Source: Mycobacterium sp. E787
GTDB lineage: Bacteria > Actinomycetota > Actinomycetes > Mycobacteriales > Mycobacteriaceae
Direction of reading: 5' to 3'
DNA length: 64,000 nt
Assembly: GCF_001668725.1 (NCBI RefSeq)
Contig: NZ_LZKL01000016.1
Location: 62,001 to 126,000 of the forward strand
A program made the translations under genes and the position numbers. The notes beneath the pieces are model-generated. The model had not been told where the DNA came from and did not search any database. It saw nothing but the letters and a program-made list of their open reading frames with translations. This document shows positions 38,132 to 46,527 of the stretch, in pieces. How positions within the stretch are numbered: the stretch's first letter is position 1; the number at the start of each line of letters is the position of its first letter.

Positions 38132-39238
38132 ATGCGGCCGGAACCCCGTCTGCCCGAATCGAGCATCGTGGTCCGGCCCGAGCCGACGGACAGCGCCACC
38201 TACACCCAGTCGTCGCGGCTGCAGGCCGCCGGCCTGGCGCACGCCATCGCGTTGTTCGAGCGGGCCGCGGAGCAGGTGCCGCTCCCGGCGGCCCCGCAGC
38301 CGATCGTCATCGCCGACTACGGCGCCGCCGACGGGCACAACTCGCTGAAGCCGCTGTCGGCGGCCATCGCGGTGCTGCGCCGGCGCACCCGCTCCGACCA
38401 CGCGATCCTGGTGGCGCACACCGATGTTCCCGGAAACGACTTCACCGCGCTTTTCCAAACCCTGGCCGACGACCCGGACAGCTACTTGCACACGGACACA
38501 ACGAGTTTCGCCTCGGCGATCGGCCGGTCCTTCTACGGACAGATCGTGCCGTCCAAGACGGTCAACCTCGGCTGGACGTCGTGGGCCACGCAGTGGGTGA
38601 GCCGGATCCCCCACGAGCTCCACGACCACGTGCACGCCGCCTACAGCACCGACGAGGCGGCCCGCGCCGCCTACACCCAGCAGGCGGCCAAGGACTGGCA
38701 CGACTTCGTGGCGTTCCGCGGGCGCGAGTTGGCGCCCGAGGGGCGGTTGGTGGTGCTCACGCTGGGCGTCGACGACGACGGCAAGCCGGGCTTCAAGACG
38801 CTGCTCGACGCGATCGTGGCGGCGCTGGCCGATCAGGCGCGCGACGGCCTGCTCGGCGAGGACGAGCTTCGGCGCATGGCCATCCCCACGTTTGGCCGCA
38901 GCGAGAAGGACTTTCGGGCCCCGTTCGCCCCGAGCGGGCGGTTCGAGGGCTTGACCATCGAGCACCTCGAGATGTTCAACGCCGAGGACCGGTTCTGGGC
39001 CCGCTACCAAATTGACGACGACGCAAACGCTTTCGGAGCGCGGTGGGCGGCGTTCGCGCGGTCCGCGGTGTTCGCGGCCCTGGCTTGCGGGCTGGACGGC
39101 GGCGCCGGCGACCCGCGGGCGGCCCAGTTCGTCGACCGGCTGGAGTCCGCGGTCGCCGGACGTTTGTCAAGCGCGCCAGAGCCGATGCGGATTCCGCTCG
39201 CGTCGGTGGTGCTGGTCAAGACCCGCCGCTCGGGCTGA
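38132..39238 (+). CDS. SABATH-type carboxyl methyltransferase-like protein
   Basis: This 368-residue protein matches the SABATH (Methyltransf_7) layout, best known from plant salicylate and jasmonate methyltransferases. The SAM site is IVIADYGAADGHNSLKPLSAAI near residue 53. NDFTALFQTL, SFYGQIVPSKTVNLGWTSWATQWVSRIP and the KDWHDFVAFRGRELAPEGRLVVLTLG strand follow in family order. It would methylate a carboxyl group of a small acid. It lies 14 bp after the SDR gene. No membrane segments. Confidence 0.82.
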   Translation: MRPEPRLPESSIVVRPEPTDSATYTQSSRLQAAGLAHAIALFERAAEQVPLPAAPQPIVIADYGAADGHNSLKPLSAAIAVLRRRTRSDHAILVAHTDVPGNDFTALFQTLADDPDSYLHTDTTSFASAIGRSFYGQIVPSKTVNLGWTSWATQWVSRIPHELHDHVHAAYSTDEAARAAYTQQAAKDWHDFVAFRGRELAPEGRLVVLTLGVDDDGKPGFKTLLDAIVAALADQARDGLLGEDELRRMAIPTFGRSEKDFRAPFAPSGRFEGLTIEHLEMFNAEDRFWARYQIDDDANAFGARWAAFARSAVFAALACGLDGGAGDPRAAQFVDRLESAVAGRLSSAPEPMRIPLASVVLVKTRRSG

Positions 39239-39312
39239 CGAGAGTTTCGACACAGTGCAACAGCGGGTACCCGCCGCATGGTCGGAACTGCGACTCCAAA
39301 GGGGGTAGGTGC

Positions 39313-39666
39313 ATGAGCGTGCAGGACGACAAAGAGGCTGGCCAGGAAGAGGACCAGAAGTTAACCGAAAAGCCCGAGGTCCAGGAAGAGCACAAGCAAC
39401 AGGCCGCCGAGATGATGAAGGCCTATAAGGACGAGCCGACCGTGGTGCTGCCCGGATCCGGCGGCATGGTGTCCGGCACGGCGGTCAACGATTGGCTGGA
39501 CGAGGGCGGCAACCCCCAACACAACGTTCCTGATGGGCGCGACTCGGACGAGGGCGACGAAGGCAGGGACGATGAGGCCCGCAAAGAGCAGATCGAGAAG
39601 GACAAGGCTCTCAACGAGGAGCTGAGGAAGGCCGCGGCCGCGGAGAACAAGGGCGAAAAGGGCTGA
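39313..39666 (+). CDS. Small highly charged hypothetical protein
   Basis: This 117-residue protein is dominated by Glu, Asp, Lys and Gln and is probably disordered. The one less polar segment, DEPTVVLPGSGGMVSGTAVNDWLDEGG (about 39-66), looks conserved in style, with a possible short beta turn. A charged helix follows (DEARKEQIEKDKALNEELRKAAAAE). The ATG at 39313 follows an AAAGGGGGTAGG site. It is 14 bp from the convergent Hsp70-like gene. I do not recognise a family with known function. Confidence 0.7.
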   Translation: MSVQDDKEAGQEEDQKLTEKPEVQEEHKQQAAEMMKAYKDEPTVVLPGSGGMVSGTAVNDWLDEGGNPQHNVPDGRDSDEGDEGRDDEARKEQIEKDKALNEELRKAAAAENKGEKG

Positions 39667-39679
39667 GCTGAAATCCAAT

Positions 39680-41380
39680 TCAGTGGGCGCGCGGGGCGAT
39701 CTGGCTGATCAGGGTGGGGATTTCCGGGAAACCGGGGATCGGCGCGTTGAGCCCCGGTATTGGAGGCAGCGGCGGGATCTCGGGGATTCGGATGCGCGGA
39801 ATCGCGGCCCGCGGGGGCGGCGGCGCAGGCGCCGCCGGGACGTCTTGAACCGCAGGTGGAGCGGCGGCGGTCGGCGTATCCGGCGCCGGTGCCGGGGTGG
39901 TGTCCGGGCTTGAGGGCGGCGGTGGCTGCTGGGTCGGCGGCGGGGGCGGAGAACTGGTGGTGCTCGTCGGGGGCGCCGGCGAGGCGGGAGTCGTGCTTGC
40001 GCCCGGATTGGTCATCACCTGGTTATTCGAGCCCAACCCGATCGCCAGGGCGACGCCGGCCAGCACCATCACCGCCAGGGCGCCGAGGACCAGGATCAGC
40101 GGCAGCCGGCGCCAGGGAATCACCGACTTCTTGGGTGCCGGCGCGGCGGGTTCGGGCTCCTCGACCTTCACCGCGGCACCGGCGGCGGTTTTAGGCCAGG
40201 GGCGCGCGGCAGTGGGCATGGCGCTCGAGCCGGCGCCGTCCTGCGCCCAGGCCCGGGCGGGCATCCCGCCGGACACCGCCGCCGGCGCCCAAGCCGCGGC
40301 CGCCGCTGTCGCCGTTGCCGTTGCCGTTGCCGCCGGGGCCTGCGCGGTCGGGCCGTTGTCGTCGGGACGGCGCTCCGCGCGCAAGGCGGCGCCCGTGGCG
40401 GCCGCCAATTGCGGTCGGGGCGTCGTGACGACCGGGACGCGGAGGTGTCCGGACAGCCGGGTGGTGACCGCCGGGATGTTCGCGCCACCGCCCACCGAGA
40501 CCACCGCGACGAGATCGCGAATGCCATTGCGCCGCAAGGACTCATCCAGCAGCGCGACGAAGTTGTTCAGCGAGTCGCGGATCGCGTCGTCGAGCTCGTC
40601 GCGGGTGAGCCGGACGTCGGACAGCGTGGCCACGGTGTTTGACGAGAGCTGCTCCTTGGCGCCGCGGCACCCGGTTCGCAGCCGGCTCAGCGAGCCGATC
40701 GCCGAGGTACCCGAGGGGTCGAACGCGCCCGTGCTCGGCATGTTGGCCATGACGGCGGTCAACAACGCCTGGTCGATCATGTCGCCGCAGAAGTCGTGAT
40801 GCCGCACGGTCGGCGCGATCGGCTGGTCGCCGGCGGCGTCCATCAACGTGATGCTGGTGCCGCTGCCGCCGAAATCGCATACGGCCACCGTTCCGCGCCC
40901 GGGAATGCCCGGACTGGTCCGCACCGCCGTCAGCGTCGCCGCCGCGTCGGAAATCAGCACCGGCGGCCGGGCAAGATCGGACCATTCGACCACCCCACGC
41001 AGCGCACCGCGCAGGGCGTCCACCGACTTGGCTGACCAGTGCGCCGGGTAGGTCACCGCGACGCTCTCGGGCAACGGGCGCCCGCCGGTGGCGGCGTAGG
41101 CCAGGGCGCGCAGGGCGTCGGCGATCAGCGCGCCGCTGCGGTGCACCGAGCCGTCGGCGGCCACGATGCCCACCGAGTCGCCGACCCTATCCACGAAATC
41201 GGTGACGACCAGGCCGGGCTCATCAAGCCGCGGGTTCTCCGAGGGCACGCCGACCTCGGGCCCGCGCTGGCGATACAGCGTGAGGACAGGCTTGCGGACG
41301 AGTGCGAGATCTGCGGTCACGGCCGCCAGGTTGGTGGAACCTATCGACAAACCCAGCGCCGGTCTTGCTCTGACGGCCAT
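39680..41380 (-). CDS. Hsp70-like membrane protein with proline-rich tail (Rv2264c-like)
   Basis: This 566-residue protein has an actin-like ATPase fold of Hsp70 type in its first 330 residues: phosphate 1 GLSIGSTNLAAVTAD, phosphate 2 VAVCDFGGSGTSI, and the adenosine loop VSVGGGANIPAVTTRL. It lacks a recognisable substrate-binding domain. An Ala-rich linker follows, then one membrane helix near residues 430-450 (LPLILVLGALAVMVLAGVALAI) and an extracytoplasmic tail rich in Pro, Thr and Ser. It may sense ATP inside and contact the envelope outside. The length is close to what I recall for Rv2264c. Confidence 0.85.
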   Translation of the reverse strand: MAVRARPALGLSIGSTNLAAVTADLALVRKPVLTLYRQRGPEVGVPSENPRLDEPGLVVTDFVDRVGDSVGIVAADGSVHRSGALIADALRALAYAATGGRPLPESVAVTYPAHWSAKSVDALRGALRGVVEWSDLARPPVLISDAAATLTAVRTSPGIPGRGTVAVCDFGGSGTSITLMDAAGDQPIAPTVRHHDFCGDMIDQALLTAVMANMPSTGAFDPSGTSAIGSLSRLRTGCRGAKEQLSSNTVATLSDVRLTRDELDDAIRDSLNNFVALLDESLRRNGIRDLVAVVSVGGGANIPAVTTRLSGHLRVPVVTTPRPQLAAATGAALRAERRPDDNGPTAQAPAATATATATAAAAAWAPAAVSGGMPARAWAQDGAGSSAMPTAARPWPKTAAGAAVKVEEPEPAAPAPKKSVIPWRRLPLILVLGALAVMVLAGVALAIGLGSNNQVMTNPGASTTPASPAPPTSTTSSPPPPPTQQPPPPSSPDTTPAPAPDTPTAAAPPAVQDVPAAPAPPPPRAAIPRIRIPEIPPLPPIPGLNAPIPGFPEIPTLISQIAPRAH

Positions 41381-41488
41381 CTATCCATCCCCATATTCAG
41401 CGGCACTGGTTATTGTGTCGCTGATTCCTATAGCCATTCAAAGCGTCCGCTATGCGTGAGCTGTGCGACTCCAGGGCCGCGGGCGCGC

Positions 41489-42574
41489 TCAGCGAATGGC
41501 GCCCACCCCGGCGATCAGCGGCAGGTCCAGCGGGGTGACCCAGCCCGGACGCAGGTCGTTGACGGCCGGCACCGCGTTGAGGGCCCGCATCCCCGTCGCC
41601 AGGCACCCGGCGGTGGCCGCGTCGCGGCCCGAGCCGTCGGTGAACCGGAACGCGGTCTCCTGAAAGATGCTCGGGGTGCCCTCGATGTCCACCCGGTAGA
41701 CGTCGTTGTCGTGGCCCGACGGCCAGTCCGGGGCGGCGTCGAGCCCGATACGGTTGACGTGCTCGAGCTGAATTCGCGTCTCCCCCTTGTAGATTCCGTT
41801 GATGGTGAACCGCACGGCGGCGACGTGCCCGGCCTTGATGACGCCCTTGACCGTCGTGCGCTCCGTCGGGGTCACCCACTTGTCCCACGTGGTGGTGATC
41901 TCGTCGAGCATGATGCCGGCGGCGTGCGCGATCATCGGGACTGTGGCGCCCCACGCGAAGATCAACATGTTGGAGTCTTCGAGCAGCGGGCTGTATTCGG
42001 GCTCGCGCCCGATGCCCATCTCGACTTCGTAGTCGCCCTCGTAGTTCGTGTAGTCCAACAGCTCCGAGGCCCGGACCCGGCGCACCTCCGAGCACAGGCC
42101 CATCAGCGTCATGGGGAACAGGTCGTTGGCGAAGCCGGGGTCGATGCCGGTGGTGAAGCACGACGACTCGCCCAGCTCGCACGCCTCGGTGATGGGCTCG
42201 ATCCAGCTCGGCGGGTTGAGGTGCATCGTCGGCCACACCCACGGCGTCATCGCCGTCGAGCACACGTCGATGCCGGCCCGCAGGAAGCGGGTGATCAGCG
42301 CGATGTTGTCCTTGGCGTGCATCGCCGTCGGACCGTAGTGCACCAGCGCGTCGGGCTTGAGGGCGATCAGCGCGTCGACGTCGTCGGTGGCGATGATGCC
42401 GGTCGGTTCGGGCAGCCCGCAGATGTCGGCGACGTCGCGGCCGACCTTGTCGGGGTTGCTCACGCCGACACCGACCAACTCGAACAGCGGATGCTTGACG
42501 ATCTCGGCGATCACCATCTTGCCGACGAAGCCGGTGCCCCAGACCACCACGCGCTTTGAGCCGTGTTCCGACAT
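41489..42574 (-). CDS. NAD(P)-dependent dihydrodipicolinate-reductase-like protein
   Basis: This 361-residue protein has an N-terminal Rossmann fold (VVVWGTGFVGKMVIAEI, residues 9-25), then VGVGVSNPDKVGRDVADICG and the ALVHYGPT strand. The C-terminal half contains TGIDPGFANDLFPMTLMGLC, as in DapB-C-like and 2,4-diaminopentanoate dehydrogenase-like proteins of mycobacteria. The substrate is unknown. I chose the ATG at 42574 because an AGGAAGG site precedes it; the upstream extension lacks one. It is divergent from the MmpS-like/cyp124 pair. Confidence 0.8.
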   Translation of the reverse strand: MSEHGSKRVVVWGTGFVGKMVIAEIVKHPLFELVGVGVSNPDKVGRDVADICGLPEPTGIIATDDVDALIALKPDALVHYGPTAMHAKDNIALITRFLRAGIDVCSTAMTPWVWPTMHLNPPSWIEPITEACELGESSCFTTGIDPGFANDLFPMTLMGLCSEVRRVRASELLDYTNYEGDYEVEMGIGREPEYSPLLEDSNMLIFAWGATVPMIAHAAGIMLDEITTTWDKWVTPTERTTVKGVIKAGHVAAVRFTINGIYKGETRIQLEHVNRIGLDAAPDWPSGHDNDVYRVDIEGTPSIFQETAFRFTDGSGRDAATAGCLATGMRALNAVPAVNDLRPGWVTPLDLPLIAGVGAIR

Positions 42575-42659
42575 ACACACCTTCCTGACCTTCAGCCCCC
42601 GGTTCACCCGCGTTCACCCTATAGACCAGGCGATGTTCGTGGTGACACGATGTGAAACC

Positions 42660-43007
42660 ATGACCAGTCATCTGCGCGGGCCCGCGATCCTGTTCGCCGT
42701 CGGCATCGGGCTCGCCAACAGCTGCGGCGGCGTGGCGAGCGCGAACGAGAACCCCCAAGTCCGCTACGAGGTGAGCGGACCCGGCGTCGCGGAGTACATC
42801 TCGTATCAAACCAACGGCGGCCAGCAGCGCGCGGTGAACGCGAAGCTGCCGTGGTCGACGCAGTTCACCGGCTTCGGGGGCGAGGTGTTCGTGCTCAGTG
42901 CGCAAGGGCCCGGGCCGATCAACTGCAAGATCCTGATGGACGGCAACGTCGTGAGCGATGCGACGGCAACGGTGGGGGCGCCGGCCAGGACCGTCTGCAC
43001 CCACTGA
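42660..43007 (+). CDS. MmpS-like secreted protein
   Basis: This 115-residue protein has a signal peptide (about residues 5-27, LRGPAILFAVGIGLANSCGGVASA) and a mature beta domain. The pattern VRYEVSGPGVAEYISYQTNGGQQRAVNAKLPWSTQF with the closing CKILMDGNVVSDATAT resembles the extracytoplasmic part of MmpS proteins, partners of MmpL lipid transporters. There is no MmpL gene nearby. An in-frame ATG at 42633 is an alternative start. The cyp124 gene starts 11 bp after the stop, so the two are probably one transcript. Confidence 0.72.
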   Translation: MTSHLRGPAILFAVGIGLANSCGGVASANENPQVRYEVSGPGVAEYISYQTNGGQQRAVNAKLPWSTQFTGFGGEVFVLSAQGPGPINCKILMDGNVVSDATATVGAPARTVCTH

Positions 43008-43018
43008 GAGGAATTTCC

Positions 43019-44314
43019 GTGCCACTCACGACCGGTATCGCGACGCGAGTCAACGGTGCGCCACCGCCCGAGGTGCCGCTTTCCGACATTCATCTCGAGT
43101 CGCTGGAGTTCTGGGGGCGCGACGACGACTACCGCGACGGCGCTTTCGCCACCCTGCGCCGCCAGGCGCCGATCTCGTTCTGGCCGGCCATCGAGTACGA
43201 GGGCTTCGAGGCCGGCCCCGGGTATTGGGCGCTGACCAAGCTGGACGACGTGCACTACGCGAGCCGGCACCCGGACGTCTTCAGCTCCGCGGGCGGCATC
43301 ACGATCGGTGATCAGATGCCGGAGTTGGCCGAGTACTTCGGTTCGATGATCGTGATGGACGATCCGCGACACCAGCGGCTGCGCTCGATCGTCAGCCGGG
43401 CGTTCACCCCGAAGGTGGTGGCGCGCATCGAGGCGTCGGTGCGCGAGCGGGCGCGGCGGCTGGTGGCGTCGCTGATCGCCAATCATCCCGGCGGCGAGGC
43501 CGACCTGGTCAGCGAGCTCGCCGGGCCGCTGCCGTTGCAGATCATCTGCGACATGATGGGGATTCCCGAGGACGATCACCAGCGCGTATTCCATTGGACC
43601 AACGTGATTCTCGGGTTCGGCGACCCCGACCTGTCGACCGATTTCGAGGAGTTCACCCGGGTTTCGATGGACATCGGCGCCTACGCCACCGCGCTGGCCG
43701 AGGATCGCCGCGTCAACCACCACGACGACCTGACCACCAGCCTGGTGGAGGCCGAGGTCGACGGCGAGCGGCTGACGTCGCAGGAGATCGCGTCGTTCTT
43801 CATCCTGCTGGTGGTCGCCGGCAACGAGACCACGCGCAACGCGATCAGCCACGGCGTGCTGGCCCTGTCGCGCTACCCCGACCAGCGGGAGAGGTGGTGG
43901 GCCGACTACGACGGCCTGGCTCCCACCGCGGTCGAGGAGATCGTGCGGTGGGCCTCGCCCGTCGTCTACATGCGGCGCACCCTGACCCGCGACGTCGAGC
44001 TGAGCGGCGTCAAGATGGCGGCCGGCGACAAGGCCGCGCTGTGGTACAACTCGGCCAACCGGGACGAGTCAAAGTTCGCCAATCCCTGGATGTTCGACGT
44101 CGGCCGCGACCCGAATCCGCATCTCGGTTTCGGCGGCGGCGGCGCGCATTTCTGTCTGGGCGCCAACCTGGCCCGCCGCGAGATCCGGGTCGTCTTCGAC
44201 GAACTGCGGCGCGAGATCCCCGACATCGTCGCGGTCGAGGAACCCGCGATGCTGCTGTCGCAGTTCATTCACGGCATCAAGCGGCTGCCGGTCGCCTGGA
44301 CTCCCCCGAGCTGA
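43019..44314 (+). CDS. cyp124: Cytochrome P450 CYP124
   Basis: This 431-residue P450 is closely similar along its length to M. tuberculosis CYP124 (Rv2266), an omega-hydroxylase of methyl-branched lipids, and also active on cholesterol and vitamin D analogues. The I-helix motif is VVAGNETTRNAISHG, ExxR lies in EIVRWAS with the following RR, and the haem loop is FGGGGAHFCLGANLARRE, with the Cys ligand. The GTG start has a GAGAGGAAT leader. It lies 11 bp after the MmpS-like gene, and a hairpin element follows 7 bp after the stop. Confidence 0.95.
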   Translation: MPLTTGIATRVNGAPPPEVPLSDIHLESLEFWGRDDDYRDGAFATLRRQAPISFWPAIEYEGFEAGPGYWALTKLDDVHYASRHPDVFSSAGGITIGDQMPELAEYFGSMIVMDDPRHQRLRSIVSRAFTPKVVARIEASVRERARRLVASLIANHPGGEADLVSELAGPLPLQIICDMMGIPEDDHQRVFHWTNVILGFGDPDLSTDFEEFTRVSMDIGAYATALAEDRRVNHHDDLTTSLVEAEVDGERLTSQEIASFFILLVVAGNETTRNAISHGVLALSRYPDQRERWWADYDGLAPTAVEEIVRWASPVVYMRRTLTRDVELSGVKMAAGDKAALWYNSANRDESKFANPWMFDVGRDPNPHLGFGGGGAHFCLGANLARREIRVVFDELRREIPDIVAVEEPAMLLSQFIHGIKRLPVAWTPPS

Positions 44315-44320
44315 CCTCTC

Positions 44321-44380
44321 GCGAGCAGTCACAAAAGCCCCCTGCGCCCCGGCGTGTCGCGGGCTTTTGCGTCTGCTCGC
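44321..44380. repeat. Dispersed hairpin element after cyp124, copy 2
   Basis: Arms of 20 bp (44321-44340 and 44361-44380) pair with two mismatches: GCGAGCAG start, GGGCTTTTGCGTCTGCTCGC end. The 20-bp loop contains CGGCGTGTCGC, which copy 1 at 23718-23781 carries on the opposite strand, so the elements are homologous and inverted relative to each other. It lies between cyp124 and the next gene, whose GTG is only 20 bp later. It could terminate cyp124 transcription. Confidence 0.85.
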
Positions 44381-44400
44381 CGGACCCTAGGCTCACCCCC

Positions 44401-44940
44401 GTGACCATTCCCGCGTTCCCCGCTCCCGAGGTGCTCGCCGCCCGCGAGAAGCTCGTGCTCGACCACTTCCACGACGAGGTCCGCCAGGACTGGGACGACG
44501 TGTTGGCGACCTTCCCGCATCCACGCTACGAGCTGATCCCGCAGATGGTCGTCCACGACGGCGACGAGGCGGTGCGCGGCTACTACGTCTACACCCGGAC
44601 CGCGTTCCCCGACCAGGATCACGAGATCATCGCGCTGCGGCACAGCGCCGACGCGGTGATCGTGGAGTTCTGGCTGATGGGCACCCACCGCGGGTATCTC
44701 GGCAAGGTTCCGCCGACGGGCAGCCGGTTCCGCGTCCGCATGACCGCCTACTTCGTCTTTGACGACGCCGAAACCCTTGTCTGCGAACGCATCTACTTCG
44801 ACACGCTGACCATGATCAAGCAGCTGCTGGGCGGGCTGGACATGAAGAAGCCGGCGAACTGGCTGGTGGCCGCCCGCTGCGTGCGCGGCTTCCTGTCGAT
44901 GTCGTCGGAAAAGCCGGACCCCGCACTGACTTCGGCATAG
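44401..44940 (+). CDS. SnoaL-like/NTF2-fold protein
   Basis: This 179-residue protein starts at a GTG right after the hairpin element. LVLDHFHDEVRQDWDDVLATFPHPRYELIPQ at the N-terminus and TGSRFRVRMTAYFVFDDAETLVCERIYFDTLTMIKQL in the second half are the helix-then-sheet pattern of SnoaL-like polyketide cyclase and ester-cyclase relatives. A catalytic function cannot be assigned. It is not coupled to cyp124. No export signal. Confidence 0.75.
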   Translation: MTIPAFPAPEVLAAREKLVLDHFHDEVRQDWDDVLATFPHPRYELIPQMVVHDGDEAVRGYYVYTRTAFPDQDHEIIALRHSADAVIVEFWLMGTHRGYLGKVPPTGSRFRVRMTAYFVFDDAETLVCERIYFDTLTMIKQLLGGLDMKKPANWLVAARCVRGFLSMSSEKPDPALTSA

Positions 44941-44961
44941 CACGGCCGCAGCGGCCCACCG

Positions 44962-45669
44962 CTAGCAGCCCAGTTGGGCTGCTAGGTCGAGGAAGTCGGA
45001 CGCGTTGACGTCGAAGTCGTCGGAGTAGGCCACGTCGGCGTCGCCGTCGGCCCCGAACTCCAGCGGCCGCGCGACGAAGGCCGTCGCAAACCCCAGCCGG
45101 CCCGCCGCACGGATGTCGTATTTGTGGCTGGCCACCATCATGATGTCGCGGGGGTCCAAGCCGAGGTAGGTCGCGGCCAGGCGATAGATCGCCGGGTCGG
45201 GCTTGAACACCCCGGCCATCTCGGCGGCGAAGATCGCGTCCCAGGGCAGGCCCGCGCGCTTGGAGATGTTGATCACCGCCGACACGTCGGCGTTCGACAG
45301 GGTAGCCAGCGTGTACCGGCTCTTCAACCGCGTCAGCCCGGGCACCACGTCGGGCCACGGCCTCAGCCGCTGCCAGGCCAGCGTGAGCTCGTCGCGTTCG
45401 GCGTCGGTGAATCCCGCGATGCCGCAGCCGTCCAGGGCGGTGTCGAGCGCGCGGCGATACACCGAGTGCACCGAAACCCAGCCGCTCCCCTGCCCGCCCT
45501 GCAGCGCCGCGAAGTAGCCTGCGCGCCAACGGCGCACCAGCCCGGGCCAATCGGCGCCCGGGTGCCGCCCCGCACTGATCCGCGCCGCCTCGTCGCACAC
45601 GGTCGAATGGAAATCCGTCGCCGTGCCCTGCACGTCGAACAACAGCGCCTTGACCACACGCCTCATCAT
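44962..45669 (-). CDS. Haloacid-dehalogenase type II-like protein
   Basis: This 235-residue HAD protein has motif [10 protein letters not shown] near residue 11, where most haloacid dehalogenases have DxYGT, so the usual tyrosine is Gln here. Motif II is ATLSNAD, the catalytic Lys lies in [14 protein letters not shown], and motif IV is [15 protein letters not shown]. The fold and length fit the L-2-haloacid dehalogenase group, but the changed motif makes the substrate uncertain. Tandem ATGs at 45669 and 45666 are both usable. Confidence 0.82.
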   Translation of the reverse strand: MMRRVVKALLFDVQGTATDFHSTVCDEAARISAGRHPGADWPGLVRRWRAGYFAALQGGQGSGWVSVHSVYRRALDTALDGCGIAGFTDAERDELTLAWQRLRPWPDVVPGLTRLKSRYTLATLSNADVSAVINISKRAGLPWDAIFAAEMAGVFKPDPAIYRLAATYLGLDPRDIMMVASHKYDIRAAGRLGFATAFVARPLEFGADGDADVAYSDDFDVNASDFLDLAAQLGC

Positions 45670-45734
45670 GCCTTGCTGCGATTAGAATCTGCGGCGTCCA
45701 AACGCTTGACCCCACAAGCCCTGCGAGGTACGCC

Positions 45735-46103
45735 GTGGCCGACGACACCGCCACCGGGCACGACGAGCGCGAACCCGACTACCGCTTCACCCTCGCCAAT
45801 GAGCGCACGTTCCTGGCGTGGCAGCGCACCGCGCTGGGGTTGCTCGCCGCGGCGGTCGCCCTGGTGCAGCTGGTTCCGGAGCTGGCCGTCCCCGGCGCGC
45901 GGCGCGCGCTCGGGATCGGGCTCGCGGCGCTGGCCACCCTCACCAGCGGGATGGGGCTGCTGCGCTGGCAGCAGGCGGACCGCGCGATGCGGCGCGGCGA
46001 TCCCCTGCCGCGCCATCCCACGCCGGCCTACCTCGCGGTGGGTCTCAGCGTGGTCGGGCTGGTCGCGCTCGGGCTGGTGATCGCCAAGGCGGTCATGGGT
46101 TGA
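45735..46103 (+). CDS. DUF202-family membrane protein (Rv2272-like)
   Basis: This 122-residue membrane protein starts with GTG. The DUF202 signature [26 protein letters not shown] opens the first helix (about residues 30-50). Two more helices follow at roughly 55-75 and 98-120, separated by a charged [21 protein letters not shown] loop. Role unknown. The stop overlaps the TTG of the second DUF202 gene, and the two are a conserved pair. Confidence 0.85.
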   Translation: MADDTATGHDEREPDYRFTLANERTFLAWQRTALGLLAAAVALVQLVPELAVPGARRALGIGLAALATLTSGMGLLRWQQADRAMRRGDPLPRHPTPAYLAVGLSVVGLVALGLVIAKAVMG

Positions 46104-46420
46104 GCGATTATCGGCGGCCGCCCGGCCAGACCGAGGATCGGACGGTCCTGGCCTGGACGCGAACGTCGTTCGCGTTCCTGGGCAACGGCGCGCTGCTGAT
46201 GATCCGGAACCTGCACGGCCCTGCCGGCCCGCTGCAGTTGCTGCCCGCCTATCTGGCCGCCGCCGTGGCGTTGGGCACATATCTGATCGCGCTGCAGCGC
46301 CAGCGCACGCTGCAGCGACGGCCCCTCCCGGCGCGGATAAACCCCCGCCGCTCGGTGTACGTCATCGGTACGGCCGTGCTGGTGCTCATCGTCGTCACCA
46401 CCGTTGCCCAGCTGATTTAG
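46100..46420 (+). CDS. DUF202-family membrane protein (Rv2273-like)
   Basis: This 106-residue membrane protein reads from a TTG that overlaps the stop of the first DUF202 gene (TTGA). It carries the same motif in short form, [24 protein letters not shown], and three hydrophobic helices with a basic [18 protein letters not shown] loop. The pair probably forms a heteromeric membrane complex; this is inference from the tight coupling. Confidence 0.8.
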   Translation: MSDYRRPPGQTEDRTVLAWTRTSFAFLGNGALLMIRNLHGPAGPLQLLPAYLAAAVALGTYLIALQRQRTLQRRPLPARINPRRSVYVIGTAVLVLIVVTTVAQLI

Positions 46421-46527
46421 CGGGCAATACCGGCGGTTCGTCGTTTCGTGGCGCGAGCCGAGCCAGGCCCGAAACCCCAAGCAATTTCACAGGTTTGGGA
46501 CACGCTCCCGCGGGCAAATTTGCCGTC

